Below are positions 1 through 11,800 of a stretch of DNA of 64,000 nucleotides, piece by piece; positions within the stretch are counted from its first letter, which is position 1; each line of letters opens with the position of its first letter. This DNA is from Corbicula japonica (taxonomy: Eukaryota > Mollusca > Bivalvia > Venerida > Cyrenidae). The notes under the pieces are model-generated. The model was not told the origin of the DNA. It did no database searches and was given only the letters and a program-made list of their open reading frames with translations. Location: positions 806,001 to 870,000 of the forward strand of contig JAZAYU010000012.1 in NCBI GenBank assembly GCA_038501625.1. Reading direction: 5' to 3'. A program made the translations under genes and the position numbers.

Positions 1-1340
1 AGAAATTAAATGTTACCTGCTCCCTACTGAGACATTTTGGTGAAGAGTCCAGTTCATATGGGTGCAACACTTGAGGGTTACTCACAAATGATGTTTCTTA
101 TGCCAACTGCTAAGTGCGACTGTCGTTAGATCAGTCGTTAACAATGGTGAGACCCAAATGAGAAAAACATATATTTCATGAAAGAATTATTGTATTATTA
201 CATTAAAAACCATTTGCTTATATACACAGTGCATGAAATGGGTATTTCTAAAGCACAACACTTGAGGGTCGCGGTAATTGTTGATTGCATTACAGAGCCA
301 TTTCGCGGGCAATAAAAGAATTTTTTGTGTATAAACAGAGTGTTTCATGTCACTTAATGTTGATATGTTCTGTAAAGTAAAACACTGTGGAAGAATCCAT
401 TTGCAAAGGGTACAACGCTTGAGGGTCAGCGAAATACAACTGTCTTTATATTGAATGTGTTCCTTACTGCTTTGCGATGTCTCTTGAATTGTTATGAAAG
501 GTCATATGAAAGGATCTTATTCATGTAATTTTGTATGAATATATGAAGAACAATCACTTAATTCTATGTTCAGCACATAAAGTTGGAATTTCTAATGCCC
601 AATACCTGAGGGTCGCGAACATCGTAAAGTGCATTTTACAGCCATTTCGTGCAAGAAAGAGACTTATGTTCATGTAGTTAGTTGTTATAAGCAGAGTGTG
701 TTCTGAAAATTAATGTTAAGTTCTGTAAACTCGAACATTGTTGAAGAATCCATTTGCAAAGGGTACAACGTTTGAGGGTCAGCAATAAATAACGTTCTTT
801 GTTTCAAATGGGTTTCTAACTGCTTTCCGAGTTCTCTTAAATTATTATCCGAAACCTTGGAAAGGGACGTGATTCGGATATTTTGTATGAATAAATGAAA
901 ACTAACCACTTTATTCTATGTACAGTGCACATAGTTGGTATTTCGAATGTCCAATACCTGAGGGTCGCGAACATCGTAAAGTGCGTTTTAGAGCCGATTC
1001 TTACACGAAGGAGAGTTTGTGTGTGTAGAAAGTTGTTATAAGCATAGAATTTAATGTCACATAATGTTAGGTTTTGTAAACTTAAACATATTGTTCAAGC
1101 GTACATTTGTAATGGGTACAATACTTGAGGGTCAATAATAACGTATGTACCTTATAACAAATGCTGGTTGTTGCTGTCATGCGATTTCTCTATTATTATG
1201 TTGAGAATCGTAAGAAAAATATCTGATTCATGTTTCGTTTACCTAATACATTAAAACCAATCACTTTATTCTATTAACATCACGTATTTTGAGCATTTCT
1301 AAACCCCAACACCTGAGGGTCGCGAAAAAGACAAGAGAAA
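1..1340. repeat. ~350-bp satellite with two related half-units, first block
   Basis: A core of the form CAAYRCYTGAGGGTC recurs near 66, 258, 411, 599, 766, 951, 1117 and 1308. Spacing alternates so that every second core is 341-357 bp apart, giving a ~350-bp unit made of two diverged ~175-bp halves. One half reads TTTGCAAAGGGTACAACG before the core; the other reads TTTCTAA(A/T)GC and is followed by GTCGCG. The 12-15 bp core is kept better than the flanks. The block starts at or before the window edge and ends at the TTAA where a transposon begins. No coding potential is evident. Confidence 0.8.
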
Positions 1341-1369
1341 CGGAATGGTTTTTTTTTTCATTAACTTAA

Positions 1370-3473
1370 AGGAATACGTTTGGCTGGATTTCACCAGTAC
1401 TATGTTATTGAGCGTTACTTATGCATCATTTTGACGTATAAAACTTTATTTTATGTTAAATATTGACAAAGTTATCTCCATTCAAAGATCCGTTATTTGC
1501 AAAATCGGCGGGCATCCATGGCCGTCGCCATGTTTGTTTCCTTTTCGATGCGCGCACCTGCTGATGACGTCAATTACACACTTCCGGTTCGTATCGTTTC
1601 CATTTTATTTCCAATTCTTAGCATTCTCAACAATGGAATATTCATTCATTAAACAAATTTAAAATAGTGTATGATTTTGAGCCTGAAAATTCTGAAACTG
1701 AATTAGCCAAAACTGAAAGAAACTGCTTGTTTTGCCACCATTAATTACAAAAGAATGCCGAAAATTGCAGCACGTTTTAACCTATTTTCTTGTTTAAAAG
1801 TATGTAGTGAGGCCATTATATAGGTGTAAAGTTTGTGATATTTTTCCTGAACGACTTTGCAGATTTTTCGACCAAAATGCGTTTACTAACGTTTGAATTC
1901 AGCGATCTAGCATCATTGTTGTATGCGGCATCTGAAGCGATCAAATTAACCACTTTTTTTCATTTTGTATTAACAAGTACCAATGACTTTTTTAAAAATG
2001 TAATACATAGATCCCTGAAAATACATCTTTCATGAATTTATTATTCAACAGTCGAATACTTCTAACTTGTTTTCACTAAATTCTCATAGTTATGTTTTTC
2101 TCCTGGTGCAAAAATAATAATTATATCGTTTGCGTAATTGTTACTCGACTTCAGGTGGTCCGCGCTATCAAAAGACACCAACAAGCATACTAATCGGGAG
2201 GCGGAGTTTACCCAGAAAAAAGTAGAGAAATCGATCGTCATTGGCTAATTTGCTTTACCGTAACGTTTTTGACCTGTATATTTCATTTGCGACCTGAAGA
2301 CACAATAACTTTATGACACGACGAATTTGAATAAACGGATGTCGGCGAATTTAGAGCTTGTCATATATTTGTCTGGGGTTGTAAACGGTTTGTGTTTCCC
2401 ACAACAGTGCAAATGGCTTGGGGGACATTGAGCTGTTTATTGAATATGAAGCCATTCCGACCAAGATTAAAGACAGATCAATCGTCCCATATAAGTTTGT
2501 TAAGAAATTAAGGCATACCGGTGCCAGTATGTCATAATGGCCTGGATAAGGCCCTGAATTGAATTAATGTATTTTTGAAAATTTAGGTTGATGACAAGGG
2601 AACTTTGAAAGTCACCGAACCCTGTCAAATATGAAAATGTTTCAGGCCCGGTTTGATTAAGCTTGTTCATGGGTATTAATTGAAATGCATATTGATCCAC
2701 ACGCCGCTAAGCTTGGGGTTGAGTGCAACTCAATACTTCAAAACGAACATTTACTGTAAAATTGTATATTTCTTTCTTAAATCTAATTATAAAATTTAAT
2801 GTTGCACACTGAGTGGTACAAGTTTTAACACCCCCGTGTTATTGTTAATTGCCTCTAACTGATACGTTAATCTCACTAGCCAGCTTGCTCCGAAGAAGAT
2901 CGGGTGACTTATTAAAATGGTGTGAAAAACTTATTTGACATATTTAATTTGAGGAGAAGTGAGGGGACAATAGTAAACTCAATGTTAATTTATACTAAAA
3001 GGAAAATTTCAAATTAGCGATCGGAGCGTATCACATTCTCATTTAACATATTGTCTTTTGAATCCTAGTGAGCGATGCAATTACTTGAGCAAAATGTAAG
3101 ATAAGAAGGTAAAAACACTCAATACACAAAAACTATATAGTGATTTTTTCCTATTTGTGCTCCTTTGCAATAACTTCCCGCATGTAGCAATGTTTTCATA
3201 TAAATAAATTTGCCTGCATTCATCTCTGCGTATATTCGTTATGAAACGGAAGTGTGTAAATGACGTCACGCCTCGTTGTTTTATCTCTCGCGAGACAACG
3301 AGATGTCAATAATGGCCGCACTCATGCTACGCTCGAAAAAACGATTATCAGTGTAATTAAAAGTAAGTTTTATAATTATCGTATTCGTCGTCATCAATTG
3401 ATTACGAAAATTGTATTATTCAAAATACATTTTATCATTTAAACAAAGGTTATAACCAGCCGAACGTATTCCT
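1370..3473. mobile_element. TTAA-flanked DNA transposon, non-autonomous (2.1 kb)
   Basis: Ends are an 18-bp inverted repeat, AGGAATACGTTTGGCTGG at 1370 and its complement (one mismatch) ending at 3473. The element is flanked by TTAA at 1366-1369 and 3474-3477. A second inverted match lies deeper: GACGTCAATTACACACTTCC near 1566 against its complement near 3245-3265. Satellite sequence resumes on both sides, so the insertion interrupts the array. No transposase reading frame is visible; only frames of 60-70 codons without recognisable motifs. TTAA target duplication suggests mobilisation by a piggyBac-type enzyme (inference). Confidence 0.75.
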
Positions 3474-3477
3474 TTAA

Positions 3478-3957
3478 ACGAATTGTTGTTAAGTAACAAG
3501 TTGTTAGAACTTTAGTTAGTCAAGAGATTAAAAGTTAGCTGCTGCCTACTGAGACATTTTGGTGAAGAGTGCAATTCATATGGGTGCAACACTTGAGGGT
3601 TACTCACAAATGATGTTTCTTATGCTAACTGCTAAGTGCGACTGTCATGAGATCAGTCTTTAACAATGGTGAGACACCAATAAGAAAAAACATATATTTC
3701 ATGAATGAGTTATTGTATTATTACATTAAAAACCATTCGCTTATATACACAGTGCATGTATTGGTTATGGCTAAAGCACAACACTTGAGGGTCGCGGTAA
3801 TTGTAAAGTGCATTACAGAGCCATTTCGCGTGCAATAAAGAGCAATTTTTGTGTATAAGCAGAGTGTTTCATGTCACTTAATGTTAATATGTTCTGTAAA
3901 CTAAAACACTGTCGAAGAATCCATTTGCAAAGGGTACAACGCTTGAGAGTCAACGAT
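3478..3957. repeat. ~350-bp satellite, second block
   Basis: Satellite continues after the 1370-3473 insertion, with cores near 3588, 3778 and 3937. The stretch 3525-3955 closely matches 1-420, including the wording around ACTGAGACATTTTGGTGAAG. Subtracting the inserted element and its target duplication, these two copies are about 1414 bp apart, four ~350-bp periods, which points to a higher-order unit. The block is cut at the TA-rich left end of the next transposon. Confidence 0.75.
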
Positions 3958-5462
3958 ATATACGCCTTTCCAATAATTCGATGAATTTATTTGGTTACCT
4001 CCCCTGTCCAGTCACGTGACTGCTTTACAGGAAAAAATGATTGCGCGCTGTAATAACGTAATAGGGAATATGTACCTACAACTTTCATTTTTATCATAAA
4101 ATTATTTTTTGAAAAATTTATTTTCTCTTTGAATTAGTAATAATACATCAGCGTCATGATATTTTTGAAAATAATTGATAAAACAATCAGGTTTCTGACT
4201 AAAAGTGTCAATTCATTTTTCCTCGCATTAAACACTAAACGACTTGAACTAACAGACAGTCGCAGGGTTCTCTTCACGGCTTAATTGAGTCTCGTTTCCG
4301 GATTAGCGTGTCTATTCAACTATTGACATCATGTTGTGATTATGTCGGCGGCGATTGATTTTGAAGGCGGCATGCCATAAACATGTCAAACTGTCTCGCA
4401 CATGGGGTCATCTGTCAATTACTTAAAGGGGCAGATATCATTGACCAATAGAGATCGTGTAATTTCTGTTTGCAAGGTATCTACACCTCCCAATTCTTAA
4501 GTATTTCGGAGTCCTTTAACTACTGGATGTGCCAGCAAATGTATTTGATTTAGCACTTAAATGGATTCTTAATCAACATTACGACACGTTATAGAAACAA
4601 AAGCCGTCAATAAGAAACAAATCTTGTCAAAACATTTTATATATGTTTAATTAAGAGTTTGGGCTTTTATGCCAAAATTACAATCTGTCAAACCTAAGAA
4701 ATCTAAATTGGATATTTAACCATATTGTGATATAAATATTCCCATCTTTTTGGAAGCCGGCATCTAAATCCTTGGATTTTATTCTACGAATGATACTTCT
4801 ACAACAAACAATCAGATTTCCGATCCTGTTTTATTTCAAGACAGAATCAATCATATTTGCTTGTGAAGTATACGTAACATTTTAAATATTCAAATTATTT
4901 ATTCGTTGACCATAAACGCCTTAAATTTTTAGGACAATTCTATTGTTCAATTGTGTAAGTATGAACAAATTCAGATTGTATTTTTTGTCTACAGATCATG
5001 TAACCAGATGTTGACATATCACGATTTCCGGATAATAGCGCATTACTAGCCTTAGCAATTTGCAACATTTACACCAGTAAAATATATTTTCAGCAGAAAA
5101 GATATTAAGAAGAAATTGTTGTACATAATTGGTAAAATTAATGCTTATGTTTGTCCAAATTGCGTTTCATACTGCCTACTACTAACAACAAGAATGGTAC
5201 ATGTTCTTAAATCATTAAAAATCTAAATATCTAACAAATAGTAAACATAAAAAAGTCTGGCTAGAATAACAGACCAGCAACTTATTTTTTCACCGCCGGC
5301 GACGAACGCAGACCTGCAATATAGCGGATAAGGTTAGCTATTATGTGCTTAAGCCATTAGCCCGATCGTTGAGATATCCTGCAGAGCCTCGTTTTGAATT
5401 GATTTTCTGTCGCGGGAAGTAACTCGTACAGGACTGCGAAACTGTTTATTGGAAAGGCGTAT
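3958..5462. mobile_element. DNA transposon with 18-bp perfect inverted repeats and TA-type target (1.5 kb)
   Basis: TATACGCCTTTCCAATAA near 3959 and its exact complement ending near 5462 bound a 1.5-kb insertion in the satellite. The intact satellite copy at 425-460 serves as an empty site: the left flank ends ...GTCAACGATA and the right flank resumes TAACCGTCTTTATTTTG. The inserted piece therefore sits at a TA or TATA. The exact target length is ambiguous because the repeat itself starts with TATA. No transposase frame is seen, so it is probably non-autonomous; a Tc1/mariner-type origin is only suggested by the TA target. Confidence 0.7.
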
Positions 5463-5645
5463 AACCGTCTTTATTTTGAATGTGTTCCTTACTGCTTTGC
5501 GATTTCTCTTGAATTGTTATGAGAGATCACATGAAAGGATCTAATTCATGTAATTTTGTATGAATATATGAACAACAATCACGTAATTCTATGTTCAGCG
5601 CATATAGTTGGTATTTCTAATGCCCAATACCTGAGGGTCGCATTG
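5463..5645. repeat. ~350-bp satellite, last partial copy
   Basis: Continues the satellite after the 3958-5462 insertion, with one core near 5624 followed by GTCGCATTGG. It ends about 190 bp before the WDR18 start codon, so the array abuts the gene's promoter and 5' leader region. Confidence 0.7.
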
Positions 5646-5834
5646 GTTAAATGCAGTCCTGTAACTAATTGGAACAAGGCGGAGCAAATGGGCGGAGCAT
5701 TTAAAGTAGGCGTGCCACCCTCACGTATTGTGTCCCTGAAGTATCGAGAAATAGCGTTTCCGCATTTTCAGCGATTAAAGGAAAATGAAAGTAGAAAGGA
5801 AAGTGACCGAACGAATCCGAATGATGTTTACAAA
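5646..5834 (+). promoter_or_regulatory. Presumed promoter and 5' leader of WDR18
   Basis: Non-repeat sequence between the satellite and the WDR18 ATG, slightly richer in G+C (GGCGGAGC and GGGCGGAGC near 5680-5700). No TATA box is clear. The WDR18 frame is open upstream without a stop as far as 5556, with in-frame ATGs including one near 5688, so a longer N-terminus is formally possible. An out-of-frame ATG at 5785 would open a small upstream reading frame that overlaps the start codon and stops just inside exon 2. The transcription start is not known. Confidence 0.4.
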
Positions 5835-5840
5835 ATGGAG
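5835..5840 (+). CDS. WDR18: WDR18 exon 1, coding part (Met-Glu)
   Basis: ATGGAG followed by donor GTAAAG. Joined to exon 2, which begins GTA TTG, it gives MEVLISSD, matching the family's MEV start. This conserved start is why the ATG at 5835 is preferred over in-frame ATGs upstream. It leaves a two-codon coding exon, which gene finders would probably miss. Confidence 0.75.
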
Positions 5841-8800
5841 GTAAAGCATGCTTGTCATTTTTTTCTCAAGATTTAAAATAACAGTTAGATCTATAGTAAT
5901 ATATATTGAACAATGTACCTACCTAACATCTGTTTTATTGATATATTCATTCCGAAGTTTTAATGATGCTTTTGAAGGCATTCATTACTTCTGTACGTGG
6001 TTTTCGCGACATAGAATGAAAGAAAGCAACATGTTGTTTTGGTATCATTATTAAATAGAACTAACCTAGAGACATCATAAGTCATGAGCGTAGTGAATAG
6101 GGCAGCAGTGACAGCGACTGCCCCCCCCCCCACCCCTATTATTTCGACTAGCTGCCATTATATTTTAGTCTTGCTTCTTAAATATAATTTTTCGTGTCGC
6201 TAAAATAAAGAAACTTGAAGTGTAACAAAAAACTTCATTTCTACATGCACAGGAATTCACCACTCTCAACTATGCAGTTGCGGTTTTTGAAAAAAATATT
6301 ACCCATTTTTATACCCCAGTCCAAGACCGGTCATAATATAGGAACACATCTTATGGGAAAACCCATGGCAGTGAGTCAGGCTTGTGGCGTCCACAGCTAT
6401 GTCTGCTCAATAACTTAAACAGTTGTTGTACGATCTTTATGTTTTTTGGGAAGTTCACCTTGTCCGCTCTCTATCTCAAACATGGCTCTTCATGAAACTT
6501 GGGGAAAATGTCTGTTGGCATAATAACCGCTACCTTTTAAATTTGGACAGCATTTTCTTTAAAACAGCTTACATTGTCAAACTACCCACTGGGAATAAAC
6601 AACGTAACAAATACTTCGTTGCCACAGTGAAACAATGCAGGAATTCAACTAAATACTGCATAAAAGTAGAAAATTGCCACCTATCATTGAATTTCACTCA
6701 ATTCAGAGACGGAATGTACGTCAAAACTCGATGTTTTGATAGATTGGTATCATTATTAATTCAGCGTGCAAATAAAAACTGACCACCTTCCTTTCCTGAT
6801 CAGAATAAACGTTGACAGTACCATCACCGGAACTTTGCTGAACATTTTTCTTGTTTCACCAGCGGTAATGGTTCCCAGCCTCCTCCCATCCCCTCGTCCC
6901 CCACCGCCAACCCCCACCCCATGTTATAGATCAAAGCCTTGACAAACTTGACTTGTTCCCAAGCCACCTGAATGACATTTGTCTAACCTTTGCAGTGTTT
7001 TTTTTTTATGCCAGATATTTGGAGAAATTTGGCCCCATTCCCCCCCTCAAATAGTATATATTTTTACCCCATTCCAATAAAAAATTCCCCCTTTGCCGAA
7101 GTCTGTTATGGACCGTTTGATTTGTTCCGCTAATGTGTTTTAGCGTGATAGTGAAGATGATAAATCTTAATTTTTTTCTGATGCAAGAAAATTCAACTCT
7201 GGGAAGTATGAGGCAAGATTTACTTGGTTGGACTATAGTGTTAGCAAAGCAAACAGCAAAAGATCAGTGAATTCTTTGGGGTTTTTTTGTGTTTGACAGC
7301 TGCAGGTTTCTTCCAAATATTCTCCCTTTCCTTTATTCGTGTTGCATTTTCCCCCTCCAAAGGGCTGTGACCCTTTCCCCCAAAAGTGAAAAAGAAACAC
7401 TGCTTTGTAATCAACAGACAAGCCTCAGAATGAAATCAAGTCTCAAGACGTGTATCCCAAGGATTTTCCTAGGCCCTCTTCTATTTATCCTGTTCTGACA
7501 TAAACAATTTGCCTGACGAAGTTCAGTCCTATTACAAACTTGTGCAATGTTTGATGATGGTGGTAAACTGTGTAAAGACCCTTATGCTTAAGATTTTAAA
7601 ATTGTTCAACTTGATCTTGATAAATAAGTGGCTATGTATTTATATATTTACAAGTGTATGGTCATGTGTATTGGTTAAAACAATTCTTGCTTTATTTATG
7701 AAATGAAAGATAAACAGTAATATTAAAACATTGCCAGTTGAAAAAAAAACAACAAAAAGTGGTCTTTGTCTCTGAAGACTAATGTTCTTTATTCACAGCT
7801 GAATTTGTTCTTATAATCAGTCAGTGGGACAAATGAAATTGGGCTTTTACCAATGGTGGTCTTTGTTTACAGGTGGTCTTTAGCACATATTGGACTGTAT
7901 TGTTTTGTGGGTCTCTTTCAGGTATTATTGAGCAGTGATATATCTGGACAGCTATGGAATGTTTATGTTTGGGATATCAACACACATATAAGACTATTGT
8001 TTTGTGGGTCTCTTTCAGGTATTATTGAGCAGTGATATATCTGAACAACTATGGAATGCCTGTGTTTGGGATATCAACACACATATAAGACTATTGTTTT
8101 GTGGGTCTCTTTCAGGTATTATTGAGCAGTGATATATCTGAACAACTATGGAATGTCTATGTTTGGGATATCAACACACATATTAGACTGTATTGTTTTG
8201 TGGGTGTCTTTCAGGTATTGATCAGCAGTGATATATCTGGACAGCTATGGAATGCCTGTGTTTGGGATATCAACACTGGAGCAAGTCTCACGTCATACAA
8301 GGGAGAAAGCACCGGACATAGAGGGCTTTGTCTCCTTGGTAACCAGTACCTGCTGGGTGCGTCATGCTCAAAACCACTCATCCATGTCTGGGCACTGCAG
8401 AGGCGGGTATGCAACATGGTGTACTTGTTATAAAAACATGTGCTAAAATGTTGTTTTTATTTTACGCACTGTCACTGTATGGGTTCGATTTCCAGTGAGG
8501 ACTTATATTTTACAATTCACAGTAGCACTGTTTGAGCAGTGTGAAGGCCATAGAAAGTCTTCCTGTGCAAATTTATTAATGATTACACTGTTATCAGTAT
8601 AAAATCAGTAACCAGTGTCATATAATGGTAGTCACATTTATCAGGCAAACTTTCTTGGGGGTTGTACCGGCTAGCTCAATCGGTAGCCTGCTCAGAGTAA
8701 TGGCTAGGTGCTGTTGTTGTATGGGTTCGATTACCCATGAAGACTTGTATGCTTTTTTGCAACTGTTACATGCAATTGAAGTTCAGATTGGACAAGAGAT

Positions 8801-11800
8801 TGGAGACAGTCTGAAATCTCAAGCTTCTATTTAGACACTGGTATAAATTTCTACCAACCAGATGCTTCGGATTTGAGACTGGTCACCTGTCTTAGTTTTC
8901 TCAAATATTTTTCATAATTTCATTTATCACCTTACATTTGTTACTTCAGGATCAGCACCAGTTGAAGATGATATGTCCTGGTAGGGTTACAGCCCTTACC
9001 GTCACACCTTGTGCAACATACTGTGTTGCTGCTGTAGCGGAGAAAATACACATCTGGCAGGTAATGGTGGACTTATGACTGGTTAGAACAATCTAAGACC
9101 AGTATCTCGCAAATTCATGATTATAGGTGAATGGTGAGTGATGTTAGCATAAAATTATCTGTCTGTAAACCAGACATTATAAATCAGAAAGCAGTACTTT
9201 ATTGTGTTTGTTAACTTTGTACTAGTAAACATGTTGAAATATATATTTTGCCAAATTTTATTTTGGGGGAAGGTGAAGGGCCTGGTGAAAAGGTGAAAAA
9301 GGGAACAGAATGATGTATATGCTTCTGGCAACTAAATTGGGGGTTTTTCTGGTAAATTTGTATTAATAGGTTTCCAAAATGTCTGGTTAATTCATTCAAA
9401 TTATATAATGGAACTGTTATTTTATCAAACTCATTGCTTTATTTGTCTGAGGATCTTATGTGTTTTGTGGTTGGTGTTTCTGTTACTGTTGAATATTGCA
9501 TTGACCCTTTACACCATGGAAGAAACAGATCAGTCATCTAATCAGGATCTAAACTATAAGCTTCCTTGTCAAAAATAACTTAATAAATCAAAAATGAAAC
9601 ACAGTAGATCCTGATCAGATGGTACAGATGTGCTGGCTGATATGGATCTACATTGTTTGCCCATGGATAACAGCCATAATCCACGGAATATAGGGTTAAC
9701 TTGAAAATAATGCGTTTCCTGTAATATTTACTTACAATGTAGTCCAACAAAGTATGTTAACCCTTTCCGCCATATAAGCACATTTTTAAGCATGTGCAAA
9801 CAGTGCAGATCCTGATCAGACGGCACGGATATGATGGCTGATCTGGATCTACACTGGTTGCATTTTGGTCAGATAGATAACCTCATGAATCAAATTGTGA
9901 ACAGTGCAGATCCTGATCAGATGGCACAGATGTGTCAGCTGATCTGGATCTACACTGTTCGCCCACACTATAAAGGTGTGTCTATGGAGGAAAGGGATAA
10001 CAAGGTAAAATCCCGGCAGTACTTGTCAGAAGTTGGTATTACATATACATGTACATTTTTGGACATTGCAGGTATGTTCGGGGAACTTGATGGCAGTTTT
10101 AAGTCGACACTACCAGACAGTAAATGTTATCAAATTCACACACAATGGCAGCCATTTTGTTTCTGGCGGAGAAGACAATTTGGTAATTGTTTGGTCATTG
10201 GCAAGGTACCGGCTTTTCATTCTTCTAATTAATTTTAATTACTTGAAAGATAGTTGCGGTTATTTTCGGTTTTCACAAGATTATTTATTTTACATGTTCA
10301 CCGTTTGCATGAACAGTTGAAATTCACAAACTAGGTCATTGAACAGTGATCAATATAAATTGATTCACAAGTATTATTTAACTGGTTACTACATATATAT
10401 GCCTTTTTACGCATGTGTGACCAGTGCAGATCCAAATCAGCAGGCACATCTGTGCCATCTGAACAGGATCTGCACTAGTCACTTTTTGGTCAGAGATAAC
10501 CTAACAAATCAAAAAGTGAACAGTTTAGTGAACAATAAACACAGTTCAGTCAATGTTTTAACAGTTAATTTATTTTCTTCAAACTTAGCCAGAATTTTAG
10601 GGGCACACATTCTCGAAGACTGTTATTGAGTGAGATTAATCAAGAGTTGTTCCAATTGATAGGGTCATATCTTTAGCTCCCTTTCAAAAAAGTGGGGGTA
10701 TATTGCTTTTCACATGTCCTGTCAGTCAGTCCGTCCGACCGGATAAATTGGTACTTAGGTGGCTATAGGGACAATAGGTAACTGTACATTTTCTTTGATG
10801 TCATTCATTCCGTAATGGGTTTATGTGGCTATTTCTGTTTATGTGGCTAAAAAGAACAATGGGGAGAACAAAAGGATAGCCACTTAAGTACCGATTTGTC
10901 AGGACGTCCGTCCACCGGTCTGTAACCAACCTTTTTCCAATCAATAACTAGACAGTGATTTGGCATACAGTCCTCAGATTTGGTAGGGAGGTTTGTCATC
11001 ACATGTAGATGAACCCTTTTAATTTTGAGGTCAGAAGTTCAAAGGTCAAGGTCACATTGAACTTCAATAAAATACAGAACATTACTATCCAGTTGTCGTT
11101 TGTAGGGCATACATGTTTTAAAAAAAAAACTCTCTTGCTTATTTCTGTTGTGTTTTTTTTTTCAGTGGATAATATATTTCTCCACTTATCTTCACCTTAT
11201 TATGATAGGCATAAGACCTCAAAACAAGTTCAATTTTGGGCAAGATCTGACTTTTAATTCAAATCATATGGTCATCATTCGGTTAAAATTTGTGATTATT
11301 AATATTGAGTCTTTTCCAATAATTAATATTGACTGCTTTCTAACAAAAAACTTAACAAGTTAACTTAACAAAAAGTCACACCCAATCGCATATTGAAATA
11401 TTTGTAAAATAATAAATAATTTTCTGACAATTTTCTAACTTATTAACAAGGACTTCTTTAATATTTCAGTGTGCTGTCCTCTGTAAATAACCCAAGTCAG
11501 AAGGTGGAGCCCGTGAGGATCTGGTCAAGCCATTCCCTGCCTGTAACAGACGTACATGTTGGTCTTGGAGGGTACAGGTGCAGGGTGGTCTCTTCATCTC
11601 TTGATCAAACATGTAAGGTAAGTCTGGTCTCAACATCAACAAACAACACTTACTGCTGGGCACCAGAAAGCATGACTTTGTTGGCATATAGAGCCCAGCT
11701 CAAGATCAACAAACAACACTTACAGCTGGGCACCAGAAAGCATGACTGTTGGCATCTAGAGCCCAGCTCAAGATCAACAAACAACACTTACAGCTGGGCA

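Noticed and set aside
6423..6782. 119-codon frame in WDR18 intron 1
   Set aside because: No domain, biased toward AT-rich codons, lies in an intron and has no splice or homology support.
7922..8214. Alternative mutually exclusive exons for WDR18 exon 2
   Set aside because: The copies lack donors and include in-frame stops; only the acceptor and first ~77 bases are duplicated.
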